64,000 nt of DNA from Clostridiales bacterium (GCA_023666645.1 JAMPBP010000001.1:643864-707863), one strand, 5' to 3'. Positions 9,783-18,392 are shown, counted from the first letter of the stretch. Notes: generated from the sequence alone by a model not told the origin. Numbers and translations: made by a program.

Positions 9783-9924
9783 TAAAGTAAAAAGTTTAAA
9801 GGGTGTGGATATGACCGGGTGGAATTGAAGATTGGAGAACTTCTAAACTTTTGTAAATTTAAATGTGTACTATGTGTAAATAAAGGAGGAAGTATGAACT
9901 CCCTCCTTTAAACTTTTTACTTTA
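9783..9924. repeat. 20-base inverted repeat with 102-base spacer
   Basis: TAAAGTAAAAAGTTTAAAGG (9783-9802) is repeated exactly in inverted form at 9905-9924. The right arm overlaps the terminator hairpin at 9881-9910, so the two foldings exclude each other. No coding frame links the arms. It could be a remnant of a small mobile element or a transcript-end structure. Confidence 0.55.
9881..9910 (-). terminator. Hairpin behind the sirtuin gene
   Basis: TAAAGGAGG (9881-9889) pairs with CCTCCTTTA (9902-9910). It lies 25 bases after the stop codon of the minus-strand sirtuin gene. On that strand the stem is followed by TTTACAC, a weak U-tract. Confidence 0.5.
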
Positions 9925-9934
9925 GTTTAGGAAA

Positions 9935-10630
9935 TCATAAATGTATATTTAAGATTTCATTAGCTAACTCTCTGACTCCTTCACCGGCTCCTTTCTTTAT
10001 AAGGTGCACACCTGCCGGAACTTTGGCGGGATTGGGGTCAATGTAATATACCGGTACTCCTGGTCTCACGTAATGAAGGAGACCGGCAGCCGGGTAAACA
10101 TTGAGTGATGTTCCTATCACCACAAAGATGTCGGCTTCCTCAACGAGTTGTATGGCAGGTTCGATATTTGGCACTGCTTCCTGAAAAAAAACTATGTGGG
10201 GCCTTACATGGTGATTGTCAATAACAGTATCGGGGGTAGTATCGAGATTGTGAGGTGTGAGTTTATACACTTTGGTATCATCATCGATAGCCCTCACTTT
10301 CATCAGTTCGCCATGCAGGTGTAGAATATTGGAGGAACCTGCCCTTTCATGGAGGTCGTCAACATTCTGGGTGATGATGTATACATCATATTGTCTTTCC
10401 AGTTGGACGAGTCCCAGGTGACCGGCATTGGGCTCAGCTTTCAACAGGTCGTGGCGTCGCTGATTGTAGAATTCATGAACGAGGCGCGGATTGCGGGCAA
10501 AACCTTCGGCACTGGCCACCTCCATCACGGGATAATTCTCCCACAGTCCGCCTGCATCTCTGAACGTAGATATACCACTTTCGGCACTCATGCCAGCTCC
10601 TGTTGAAATCACAAGTTTCTTTTTCATCAT
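9935..10630 (-). CDS. cobB: NAD-dependent protein deacylase (sirtuin, class III type)
   Basis: Removes acyl groups from lysines using NAD. The NAD-binding GAGMSAESGISTFR (11-24), TQNVDDLHERAG (87-98), catalytic HG (His106) and GTSLNVYPAAG motifs are present. The Tyr/Arg pair that reads acidic acyl groups in SIRT5 and E. coli CobB is visible as YNQR (Tyr55, Arg58), pointing to desuccinylase or demalonylase activity. The protein has no cysteine at all, so the usual Cys4 zinc site is absent. ATG at 10630 is chosen because an in-frame TTG further up adds residues not found in the family. The DUF4919 gene ends 88 bases upstream. Confidence 0.92.
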   Translation of the reverse strand: MMKKKLVISTGAGMSAESGISTFRDAGGLWENYPVMEVASAEGFARNPRLVHEFYNQRRHDLLKAEPNAGHLGLVQLERQYDVYIITQNVDDLHERAGSSNILHLHGELMKVRAIDDDTKVYKLTPHNLDTTPDTVIDNHHVRPHIVFFQEAVPNIEPAIQLVEEADIFVVIGTSLNVYPAAGLLHYVRPGVPVYYIDPNPAKVPAGVHLIKKGAGEGVRELANEILNIHL

Positions 10631-10718
10631 ATTAGTTGATATGGGGTATTCATCCAAACTTGCTCATTAAAATATAGTATATGAGAGAAGAATGGACAAG
10701 ATCAGATGAATACAATGG

Positions 10719-11438
10719 TTATTCGGGATTTTTGCGGTTGAATTCTTCCAACACTGTCTTTATGTTGAAATAGTAGCGTTGGTCACGACCCTGATTGTCG
10801 ACAATCTCAAGGCAGTCATAGTAAGGCTCTACAAATGAAGGCTTCAGCGACTGCACTTTCTTGCTGCTGAGATTGATTATGGTAGCTTCATCTCGAGGAT
10901 ATATAACATACCATGCTGCAGTGGTGTCAACGCCGGTGCCTGTTGATACTATTGCCTCGAGAAGTCGGTTCATGCGATATTGCCATATATTGGCTATATT
11001 AACTTTACCTTTTTCACGCAGGGCATAGATTAGGAAATTCATCTGGCTCAGGTCAAAGGGAGTATCGTCGAGTGCCAGTGTGGTATATTTGATCATGGTG
11101 TCGAGTTCGGCTCTGGAATGTTTTTCTTTGAAGGTGAGAGGGTGAACCTTGTCGGCATGTATACTCCGGCGGTAGGGGTTATAATCTTCCTGAAACATGG
11201 TGCCAAGATACAGGTAACGGTAATCCTCTTTTGTCATCACTGTCTCATTCTGTTCATATTGTTTTATGAGCCGTGGGTAATAATATGGTGAATTAAGGTC
11301 AGACACAGCATTCCTTATAGACTCCAGGTCGACAGGCTGGAAGTCATTGCCAGGCTTTGATGGTTGCAGTGACGCCGACATGAGGGTCACTGCAGTGGTT
11401 GCACATATTAGGAGTTTGAAAAGTAGCTTCATTGACAT
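10719..11438 (-). CDS. Exported DUF4919-type protein
   Basis: A 239-residue protein with a signal peptide (MKLLFKLLICATTAVTLMSA) followed by the pattern of the Bacteroidales DUF4919 family: LNSPYYYPRLIKQYEQ, YRYLYLGTMFQEDYNPYR, and a tetratricopeptide-like DLSQMNFLIYALREKGK near the middle. Role unknown; probably periplasmic or outer-membrane associated. A -7 box TATCTTTG on the minus strand at 11546-11553 would give a leader of about 105 bases that contains a small hairpin ACCCTC/GAGGGT at 11514-11532. The sirtuin gene follows on the same strand. Confidence 0.8.
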   Translation of the reverse strand: MSMKLLFKLLICATTAVTLMSASLQPSKPGNDFQPVDLESIRNAVSDLNSPYYYPRLIKQYEQNETVMTKEDYRYLYLGTMFQEDYNPYRRSIHADKVHPLTFKEKHSRAELDTMIKYTTLALDDTPFDLSQMNFLIYALREKGKVNIANIWQYRMNRLLEAIVSTGTGVDTTAAWYVIYPRDEATIINLSSKKVQSLKPSFVEPYYDCLEIVDNQGRDQRYYFNIKTVLEEFNRKNPE

Positions 11439-11656
11439 ATACTTTTTCCGTAGTTTGGGGTATGCTGCAGGCTACATGTGCGATATACATTCTATATGTA
11501 CATAGTTATTCACACCCTCACTCTGAGAGGGTAGCAAGCAGCATTCAAAGATAGGAAAAAGAAAGAGAAGAGACGAGAGCCTTAACTTTTTTTATGGTAA
11601 GATGCTTAACTTTAAAAGTTATGCTTTAAAGAAGCAATGACGAGTGCAAATCACTG

Positions 11657-12967
11657 TTACTTACGTGTTATGTGAGCACCGAGCATGTTTAGGCGAGTGT
11701 CGATATTCTCATATCCGCGGTCAATTTGTTCTATGTTGTCGATAATGCTCGTACCCTTTGCCGACATTGCTGCTATGAGCATGGCTATACCGGCACGAAT
11801 GTCGGGCGAGTGCATGTGGTTGGCTCTAAGTTGAGGCTTATGGTCGAGCCCTATCACAACCGCTCTGTGAGGATCGCAAAGAATGATTTTGGCACCCATG
11901 TCGATGAGATGGTCGACAAAGAAGAGTCGTGATTCAAACATCTTCTGGTGTATGAGCACTTCGCCATGGCATTGAGTGGCAACGACGAGCATAACGGAGA
12001 TGAGGTCGGGGGTGAGTCCGGGCCATGGAGCATCGGCCACTGTGAGCACCGAGCCGTCGAGATTGGTTTCTATCTCATATCTATCCTTGGCCGGGATATA
12101 TAGGTCATCGCCATGTTCCTCGATGGTGATACCAAGTCGGCGGAAACACTCGGGAATGATGCCCAGATTTTTGCGCGATACATTTTTTATGGTTATAGAG
12201 CTTCTTGTCATGGCCGCCATACCTATGAAACTACCCACTTCAATCATATCAGGAAGAATGGTATGTGAGGCTCCACCCAGCGAGTCGGTGCCTGTGATAG
12301 TTACAAGGTTGGATCCTATACCGTCGATACGTGCTCCCATAGCTACGAGCAGTCGGCACAATTGCTGCAGATAAGGTTCACATGCAGCATTGTAAATTGT
12401 AGTCACACCACGGGCGAGTGTGGCCGCCATGATAATATTGGCGGTGCCTGTCACTGAAGCTTCGTCAAGCAGCATGTAAGTTCCTGTGAGCCGGCCTTCG
12501 GGCGCCTCGAGCAGATAGGCACGGCTGTTCTCGCTGTTTGAGAGTTGAGCTCCCAGGTTGATGAGTCCGGTGATGTGGGTGTCAACCTTGCGGCGTCCTA
12601 TCTTGTCACCGCCCGGACGTGGAAACAGAGCCTTTCCATAACGTGCCAGCAGTGGACCCACAACGAGGACTGAACCTCTTAGCGAGGCACACCGTTTTAC
12701 AAACTCGGGCGAACCAAGGTATTCGGTATCAACCGAATCGGCCTTGAAGCTATAGCTTTTAGGTGATAGTTGCTCAACTTTCACACCCATGTCACGCAAC
12801 AGGGCTATTAGATTGCGTATGTCGAGTATGTCAGGAACATTGTTGATAGTGACCGTCTGGTCGGTCAACAAGGTAGCGCTTATAATCTGCAGGGCCTCGT
12901 TTTTTGCTCCCTGTGGGGTGATTTCTCCGTTGAGAGTGTGGCCTCCTTCTATGATGAATGAACTCAT
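11657..12967 (-). CDS. murA: UDP-GlcNAc enolpyruvyl transferase, Asp variant
   Basis: Catalyses the first committed step of peptidoglycan synthesis, transfer of enolpyruvate from PEP to UDP-GlcNAc. N-terminal QGAKNEALQI holds the substrate lysine and asparagine. The loop that carries the fosfomycin-alkylated Cys115 in E. coli reads FPRPGGDKIGRRKVD here, with Asp121 in place of Cys; this change is known to make MurA insensitive to fosfomycin. At 436 residues it is of normal length. Its start codon overlaps the murB stop by four bases, so the two first steps of the pathway are translationally coupled. Confidence 0.97.
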   Translation of the reverse strand: MSSFIIEGGHTLNGEITPQGAKNEALQIISATLLTDQTVTINNVPDILDIRNLIALLRDMGVKVEQLSPKSYSFKADSVDTEYLGSPEFVKRCASLRGSVLVVGPLLARYGKALFPRPGGDKIGRRKVDTHITGLINLGAQLSNSENSRAYLLEAPEGRLTGTYMLLDEASVTGTANIIMAATLARGVTTIYNAACEPYLQQLCRLLVAMGARIDGIGSNLVTITGTDSLGGASHTILPDMIEVGSFIGMAAMTRSSITIKNVSRKNLGIIPECFRRLGITIEEHGDDLYIPAKDRYEIETNLDGSVLTVADAPWPGLTPDLISVMLVVATQCHGEVLIHQKMFESRLFFVDHLIDMGAKIILCDPHRAVVIGLDHKPQLRANHMHSPDIRAGIAMLIAAMSAKGTSIIDNIEQIDRGYENIDTRLNMLGAHITRK

Positions 12968-14031
12968 TGTCTTGGATTTTTTATATATTCAACTTCGGGT
13001 GTGAGTTGTATGTGCCATTGCTTGTCGACGGCTTCCATGATGTCGAGCGCCAAATTTTCAATTTCAGCGCCTGAGGCTTTACCGGTCGCGTTGACTATGA
13101 CGAGTGGTTGTGAGGGCCATGTGCCGGCATTTCCTTTTACAATACCTTTGAAGCCTGATTTATCGACAAGCCAGGCGGCCGACAGTTTGCATGCCAGGTT
13201 GCCATCGTCACCGGTAACTTGATGCACCGGAATATTTTCCTTTTCATATCCTCTCGCTGCTGCCAGTGATAGAAAGCGGTCACACTCCAAGGTGGTCACT
13301 ACGGGGTTCTTGAAGAAACTGCCGGCACTTCCTGTGGTGGCGACATCGGGAAGTTTTGAGCGACGGGTGGCTATGATTTCTTTTCTCACATCACTTGGAG
13401 TCAAATGGTCGAAGCCTCCCAATTTTTTTTCGAGCGAACCGTAGGTGAGACATGGACGCGGTTTCACCGACAGCTCGATATCGACGGCTGTGATTATCAT
13501 CTTGTCGTGGATTGGAGCATGCTTGAAGGCTGAGTCGCGGTAAGCATATGCCATCCTGTCGTGGTCAATTACGACAGTGTGACGTGATGTTGTGTCATAG
13601 CAGTGTACCTGTTTTACAAGTTGGCCGAACTCACGGCCATAAGCCCCTACATTCTGGACCGCAGCGGCACCGGCAGTGCCGGGAATGAGGGCAAGATTTT
13701 CAAGACCCCACAACCCCTTGTCGACGGTGTATGACACCAGGTCGTCAAGCACACAACCGGCACCAGCACGCAATGTTACCTTGTTGTCGTCACACCCGAG
13801 GGTTTCGATAGTGTGGTCGCTGCATTGAAGCAGGACACCATTGAAACAGGAGTCGACAAAGAGCATATTGCTCCCCTCTCCAATTATTTTAAAAGGAAGT
13901 TCTCCCATGGGGGAATTGAAAAAAATGTCAAGATCGGCCACCGATTCCCACCGGACGAGTGCATGCACATTTCCTTCAACACGCATCGTGTTGAGTGGCC
14001 TAAGTGATATATCTTTATGTATTTCCAGCAT
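12964..14031 (-). CDS. murB: UDP-N-acetylenolpyruvoylglucosamine reductase
   Basis: FAD- and NADPH-dependent reduction of the MurA product to UDP-MurNAc. FAD-binding motifs are present (GEGSNMLFVD, NVGAYGREFGQ, LIPGTAGAAAVQNVGAY). The catalytic serine lies in GSAGSFFKNP. Its 355 residues and the extra C-terminal domain fit the type I form of E. coli. It is upstream of and overlaps murA (ATGA junction). upp ends 46 bases upstream on the same strand. Confidence 0.97.
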   Translation of the reverse strand: MLEIHKDISLRPLNTMRVEGNVHALVRWESVADLDIFFNSPMGELPFKIIGEGSNMLFVDSCFNGVLLQCSDHTIETLGCDDNKVTLRAGAGCVLDDLVSYTVDKGLWGLENLALIPGTAGAAAVQNVGAYGREFGQLVKQVHCYDTTSRHTVVIDHDRMAYAYRDSAFKHAPIHDKMIITAVDIELSVKPRPCLTYGSLEKKLGGFDHLTPSDVRKEIIATRRSKLPDVATTGSAGSFFKNPVVTTLECDRFLSLAAARGYEKENIPVHQVTGDDGNLACKLSAAWLVDKSGFKGIVKGNAGTWPSQPLVIVNATGKASGAEIENLALDIMEAVDKQWHIQLTPEVEYIKNPRQ

Positions 14032-14077
14032 CTTCTAAAATAGTAATAGAGAGGGGATATAAGTAATCAGAGTGTGA

Positions 14078-14731
14078 TTATTCCTTGATGCCGAAGGCAA
14101 GGTCACCGGCATCGCCAAGTCCGGGCACGATATAGCTGTGGGCGTTGATTTCGGGGTCGATGGCTCCTACCCATACCGTGGTTTTGTCGGCCGGGAATGT
14201 TTTCTTCACATAGTCGATGGCTTGTTTGGAAGCTATTACCGAGGCAACATGTATGTGGGAGGGTTCACCCTTGGTGATGAGTGCGCGGTAGCTCAACTCC
14301 ATCGATGCCCCGGTAGCCAGCATGGGGTCGGCTATGATGAGCACTTTGCCATCGAGACGTGGCGATGCGAGATACTCGATGCACACATCAAAGTTTTCCT
14401 TCTCCTTATATTTACGATAAGCGCTTACAAAAGCATTCTCGGCAGTGTCAAAGTAATCGAGAAAACCTTGATGGAACGGCAGGCCCGCGCGGAATATCGT
14501 GGCAAGCACCACCTTGTCGGCTATGGCGTCACACTCGGCAGTGGCCAGCGGAGTGGTGACAGTCTCGGTTGTGTAGTTCAATGTACGGCTTATCTCAAAA
14601 GCCATAATCTGGCCCATACGTTCAAGATTGCGGCGAAAGCGCATCATATCCCCCTGGATATTTACATCACGCAACTCGCGCATATATTGATTCATCAATG
14701 AATGGTATTCGGCAAAATTTACAACTTTCAT
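14078..14731 (-). CDS. upp: Uracil phosphoribosyltransferase
   Basis: Salvages uracil to UMP with PRPP. The PRPP loop LIIADPMLATGASM and the uracil-binding C-terminal YIVPGLGDAGDLAFG are intact, as is LATIFRAGLPFHQGF. At 217 residues it has the expected size. It has its own promoter (14779-14809) and is the first gene of a upp-murB-murA run. Confidence 0.96.
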   Translation of the reverse strand: MKVVNFAEYHSLMNQYMRELRDVNIQGDMMRFRRNLERMGQIMAFEISRTLNYTTETVTTPLATAECDAIADKVVLATIFRAGLPFHQGFLDYFDTAENAFVSAYRKYKEKENFDVCIEYLASPRLDGKVLIIADPMLATGASMELSYRALITKGEPSHIHVASVIASKQAIDYVKKTFPADKTTVWVGAIDPEINAHSYIVPGLGDAGDLAFGIKE

Positions 14732-14778
14732 AGCTATGGTTTTATATAGAATTGAGTTTTATTTTTTTTCGTTGGCTT

Positions 14779-14809
14779 CAAAGTTACAAGAATTTGCCAT
14801 AATGACAAA
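14779..14809 (-). promoter_or_regulatory. Promoter of upp
   Basis: On the minus strand TTTG (14806-14809), 19 bases, then TAACTTTG (14779-14786), matching the Bacteroidetes consensus. The -7 box lies 47 bases before the start codon. Confidence 0.75.
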
Positions 14810-14985
14810 ACAGAATATGTGTATAAATTGAAATGAGTAAGGTCTCTTACTATGTATGGGCATGAGGATTTTTGGCAGTATACAGGGTTAGCTTGCTTTT
14901 TTTTATTTTTTGATGTTCAATTTGTGGTTTCCATATGTTACTTTTGTATTGACAAATTATTGAATAATTAACCACCCGCATAGTC

Positions 14986-15669
14986 ATGGCTACCATACTC
15001 GACTACGAATCTATAGAAATTTATCTCGGTGACCGATTGAGAAGGTCGGATAATCTCGACATTCATGCCGACCATTTTTTTCCGGTGAGTATACTTGATC
15101 TGCTGTTTCATTTCAGTGAGAAATCACATGGTACCGAAACCGATGGCCGTGGTCATGCCCTTCACCGCAATTTTCACGGTCACGACTTTGACCGCTGGAT
15201 TGACAATCTCGTGGCCCACACCCGCTTGTACATAAGTGATGATGCCGGCAATAATGAAGAGATAACACTTGTTGACATAGATGCCATGACATTTGACAGC
15301 AACTCGGGCATTGTCACCGTGACACTCCCCGATGAGACCAATTATACACTCATGATTCCCGGCTACCGGTCACCGCTCCAAGCCCGCAGTATAGATGACA
15401 TGGATATAGCAGTCGACATCAAGGGTATGTTTGACAAGCCACCGGTCGACAATGATTCCGACCCTTACATGGGTTTTGGAGCAATAGCCCATATTGTGAG
15501 GGTGGTGTGCGACAAGAGCGGCATTGATCCCGCTAAAGTTGATGCCCACATGCTGTCCCAACGTATCTTTGACCATTTCCGCTATGAGATGCTCCCCCTC
15601 ATTCCCTCGCTTTGGAATGATATGGACCACATAATGCACTATGCCACTCCCGGTATAGCAGCCAGATAA
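14986..15669 (+). CDS. Unrecognised 227-residue protein
   Basis: No family recognised. A soluble, acidic protein without signal peptide. The first half includes SDNLDIHADHFFPVSILDLL and a His-rich stretch GRGHALHRNFHGHDFDRW; the second half has a hydrophobic beta-rich region and the end MDHIMHYATPGIAAR. The several histidines and aspartates could bind metal but no known motif is complete. It stands alone on the plus strand between minus-strand upp and gdhA. A -7 box TACTTTTG is at 14939-14946; no good -33 box was found at proper distance. Confidence 0.7.
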   Translation: MATILDYESIEIYLGDRLRRSDNLDIHADHFFPVSILDLLFHFSEKSHGTETDGRGHALHRNFHGHDFDRWIDNLVAHTRLYISDDAGNNEEITLVDIDAMTFDSNSGIVTVTLPDETNYTLMIPGYRSPLQARSIDDMDIAVDIKGMFDKPPVDNDSDPYMGFGAIAHIVRVVCDKSGIDPAKVDAHMLSQRIFDHFRYEMLPLIPSLWNDMDHIMHYATPGIAAR

Positions 15670-15715
15670 CTTTACCACCTGCCTGGAGCCGGTTTGACCG
15701 GAGCTTAAAAAAAAC

Positions 15716-15742
15716 AGGACTTGTCGTCGCGACAGGTCCTGC
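15716..15742 (-). terminator. Terminator of gdhA
   Basis: CAGGACTTGTCG (15716-15727) and CGACAGGTCCTG (15731-15742) form a 12-pair stem with one G-T pair and a three-base loop. On the minus strand it is followed by a run of eight T. It begins 77 bases after the gdhA stop codon and also lies between two convergent genes. Confidence 0.85.
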
Positions 15743-15819
15743 TTAACCTTATATAAAACCAATCTTAAATTATTATTATAAGTATCAAGTTTCTAAGTTG
15801 ACAAGTTGAGTTGCTCTTG

Positions 15820-17163
15820 TTATAGCACACCCTGGGCCATCATGGCGCGGGCTACTTTCATGAATCCAGCCACATTGGCACCTTTTACATAATTGATATA
15901 TCCGTCGGGCTCGGTGCCGTGGGCCACACATTGGGCGTGAATGCCAGCCATGATGTTTCTGAGCTTGGCATCGACCTCCTCGGCCGTCCATGAGAGTTTC
16001 TGGGAGTTCTGTGCCATCTCGAGACCTGATGTGGCTACACCGCCCGCGTTGGCAGCTTTGCCTGGAGCATAGAGTATTTTGGCATTTAAGAATTCCTTGA
16101 TGGCCTCGGGCGTAGATGGCATGTTGGCACCCTCGCTCACTGCAATGCAACCATTGGCCAGAAGAGCACGGGCATCATCGCCGTCAATTTCATTCTGTGT
16201 GGCCGATGGCATGGCTATGTCACAGGCAACGCGGTGCCATGGACGCTCACCGGGGAAATATTGTACCTGGTCGGGATACTCCTCGGCCACCTCACTGATG
16301 CGGCCACGGTATATGTTTTTGAGTTCAAATATATAGTCAAGCATCTCGGGAGTGATACCGTCGGGAACGTAGATTGAACCAGAGCTGTCGCTCATCGATA
16401 CAACTTGAGCACCGAGCTCCAGCAATTTTTTGGCGGTATATGTGGCCACGTTGCCCGATCCTGATACAGCCACTCTCTTACCCTTGATGTCGATGCCACG
16501 CGTAGCGAGCATGTTGAGCAGGAAATAGCAGTTGCCATAGCCAGTAGCCTCGGGACGTATCAGCGATCCGCCAAATTCCAGACCCTTGCCAGTGAAAGTG
16601 CCGGTAAATTCCCGGGCCATCTTCTTGTAATAACCATACATGTAGCCTACCTCGCGTCCTCCCACACCTATATCGCCGGCGGGTACGTCGGTGTCGGGAC
16701 CTATGTGACGCCACAATTCGGCAATGAAAGCCTGGCAGAATCTCATCACCTCCATGTCGCTCTTGCCTCGTGGCGAGAAGTCACTGCCACCCTTGGCTCC
16801 TCCCATAGCGAGTGTAGTCAGGGAGTTCTTGAATGTCTGCTCAAAGGCGAGGAACTTGAGAATCGACAGATTGACCGACGAGTGGAAGCGTATACCACCC
16901 TTGTATGGGCCTATGGCATTGTTGTGCTGAATGCGATAGCCCATGTTGTTGCGCACGTTGCCGGCATCGTCAACCCAGGAAACTCTGAATGAGAATATTC
17001 GGTCGGGGATGCACAGGCGCTCGATAAGGTTGTAACGCTCAAATTCAGGATGCTCGTTGTAAGTGTCCTCAATCGTGGTTAACACTTCCTCCACAGCCTG
17101 GATATACTCTGGCTCGTTGGGAAACCTGCGTTTAAGGTCATCTATGACTTCAATTGCTTTCAT
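15820..17163 (-). CDS. gdhA: NADP-type glutamate dehydrogenase
   Basis: Interconverts 2-oxoglutarate plus ammonia with glutamate; in Bacteroidales a main route of ammonia assimilation. The glutamate-binding and catalytic lysines are in GPYKGGIRFHSSVN and MGGAKGGSDFSPRGKSD. The Rossmann loop is VSGSGNVATYTAKKL. Length 447 and the hexameric small-type sequence (NMGYRIQHNNAIGPYKGG) match the NADP form. A -7 box TACATTTG on the minus strand lies at 17206-17213; its -33 box is not clear. The coenzyme preference is inferred from family resemblance. Confidence 0.96.
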   Translation of the reverse strand: MKAIEVIDDLKRRFPNEPEYIQAVEEVLTTIEDTYNEHPEFERYNLIERLCIPDRIFSFRVSWVDDAGNVRNNMGYRIQHNNAIGPYKGGIRFHSSVNLSILKFLAFEQTFKNSLTTLAMGGAKGGSDFSPRGKSDMEVMRFCQAFIAELWRHIGPDTDVPAGDIGVGGREVGYMYGYYKKMAREFTGTFTGKGLEFGGSLIRPEATGYGNCYFLLNMLATRGIDIKGKRVAVSGSGNVATYTAKKLLELGAQVVSMSDSSGSIYVPDGITPEMLDYIFELKNIYRGRISEVAEEYPDQVQYFPGERPWHRVACDIAMPSATQNEIDGDDARALLANGCIAVSEGANMPSTPEAIKEFLNAKILYAPGKAANAGGVATSGLEMAQNSQKLSWTAEEVDAKLRNIMAGIHAQCVAHGTEPDGYINYVKGANVAGFMKVARAMMAQGVL

Positions 17164-17348
17164 TGGTTATTTAAATATTTGTACCTATTTTGGAATTTCA
17201 CGGTGCAAATGTAAAACAAATTTTTTATTTGGCATAACATTTAGATAGAAAAAATAAGTTTTACTTGACAAAATGTTTTTAATTCACCTGTTGGCTTGTT
17301 GTGGTTACATTGGTAAATTAAGGAGTCTGACAGGATATAAAGAAAGAG

Positions 17349-17371
17349 TAGCCGGCTCAAAGAGCCGGCTA
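17349..17371 (-). terminator. Terminator of the receiver gene
   Basis: TAGCCGGCTC (17349-17358) and GAGCCGGCTA (17362-17371) are a perfect 10-pair stem with a three-base loop, 38 bases after the stop of the minus-strand receiver gene. The minus strand continues CTCTTTCTTTAT. Confidence 0.75.
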
Positions 17372-17409
17372 TTTCATTATTGTGAGCAAAATTTATATAA
17401 GATACACCC

Positions 17410-17802
17410 TCAGCCTCTGCGGGTCGAACGCAACACTGCGCGTACTCTCGCTGACAGTTCACGCACGGAAAAAGGCTTCAGAACATAATCATCGGCTCCG
17501 GCATTCAGGGCGTCGACCAGTAGGTCATTGCGTCGTGAGGTGGAAAATACAAGCACTGCTGTGGGTGCGCTGTTCTGTTTTATTGACTCGATGGCATGGA
17601 TACCTTCATCTCCATTCTCAGTGAGCTCGAGCATGACAAGATTATAGGGTGACAAGTCGGTCATGTAAACGTCACGTATGGACCGGCAACACTCTATCAC
17701 GTATCCATAATCTTCAAAATGGCTACGTATGAGGTCATAGTCGGTGCGGTCACTGCTCGCGACCAGTATATGACCTTGATATGAGTATTTTTCTGTTTCC
17801 AT
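17410..17802 (-). CDS. Degenerate stand-alone receiver protein
   Basis: A 130-residue protein consisting only of a response-regulator receiver fold (HILVASSDRTDYDLIRSHF, VLKPFSVRELSARVRAVLR). The conserved lysine is present (Lys109). The phospho-acceptor Asp is replaced by Glu59 (LVMLELTENGDEG), and the first acidic-pocket pair is Ser16-Ser17 instead of Asp-Asp, so ordinary phosphorylation looks impossible; Glu may mimic the active state. No output domain and no adjacent kinase. Start ATG 17802 is preferred to an in-frame TTG nine bases upstream. It may act by protein contact, but the partner is unknown. Confidence 0.85.
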   Translation of the reverse strand: METEKYSYQGHILVASSDRTDYDLIRSHFEDYGYVIECCRSIRDVYMTDLSPYNLVMLELTENGDEGIHAIESIKQNSAPTAVLVFSTSRRNDLLVDALNAGADDYVLKPFSVRELSARVRAVLRSTRRG

Positions 17803-18160
17803 AAAAGACAATTTTCATTACTTTAAGCACGACAAATATGACAAAAAGTCTTTAAATGGGTATAATGTGCCATTAAAATGTATATAAGTTGTTATCGAAT
17901 TTTATTAACTATTACAAGATGTAACGATGCTGTGATAAGTCGCACGGTAATGAAATAGAAATGATACACTCTCGACTATATACCACCATTAAAGCTTCCA
18001 AATGACCGCTGGCTTCTATATAATATGAAACATAAATAAGTTTATTCTTTTTTAGCAATCTAATAAGTATCATACAATGCCCAGACACCTGAATTGAAGC
18101 ATACTTTTTTACAGATAAATTTCCAAATAATATTTTTAAATAATTTTAACATATATAGTA

Positions 18161-18212
18161 TTGACAAATGCACCTGTTGTATTGTACATTTGCAATGTAA
18201 AAAACACAACAG
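18161..18212 (+). promoter_or_regulatory. Promoter with nested dyad, upstream of RHS gene
   Basis: A -7 box TACATTTG (18185-18192) with TTGA 20 bases upstream (18161-18164). Two nearly concentric inverted repeats overlap it: CTGTTGT (18174-18180) / ACAACAG (18206-18212) and TACATT (18185-18190) / AATGTA (18194-18199). A protein bound here would cover the -7 box. Nearest downstream genes are a 14-codon frame and the RHS gene. Confidence 0.55.
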
Positions 18213-18244
18213 TTTAAATAAAACCGAAAAACTTAATCAATATT

Positions 18245-18289
18245 ATGAACACAACACACGGCCATAAAATACGAGCCCCTCCCATATAA
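18245..18289 (+). CDS. Possible 14-residue leader peptide
   Basis: ATG at 18245 opens a 14-residue frame (MNTTHGHKIRAPPI) that begins 52 bases after the TACATTTG box. Nothing except position argues for translation; it could be a leader peptide for the RHS gene or chance. Confidence 0.2.
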   Translation: MNTTHGHKIRAPPI

Positions 18290-18340
18290 CCTCAGCTGCA
18301 CTTGCAATGGAAAACCGACTTACAAATTATCATCACATTA

Positions 18341-18372
18341 TTTTTTTATGAAAATCTTAATCTATATATTTG
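18341..18372 (+). promoter_or_regulatory. Second promoter, inside the 5' end of the RHS frame
   Basis: A T-run (18341-18347) and TATATTTG (18365-18372) have the same sequence and spacing as in the three downstream repeats, where CACATTATTTTTTTATG is followed by TATATTTG starting 31 bases after the CACATTA. In the RHS gene CACATTA is at 18334-18340. Transcription from here would start near 18379. Confidence 0.6.
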
Positions 18373-18392
18373 CAAAGAGCATTGCCGAGTTT

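Noticed and set aside
14732..14985. Possible riboswitch or small RNA between upp and the next gene
   Set aside because: Only promoter elements are recognisable; no conserved RNA fold was seen.
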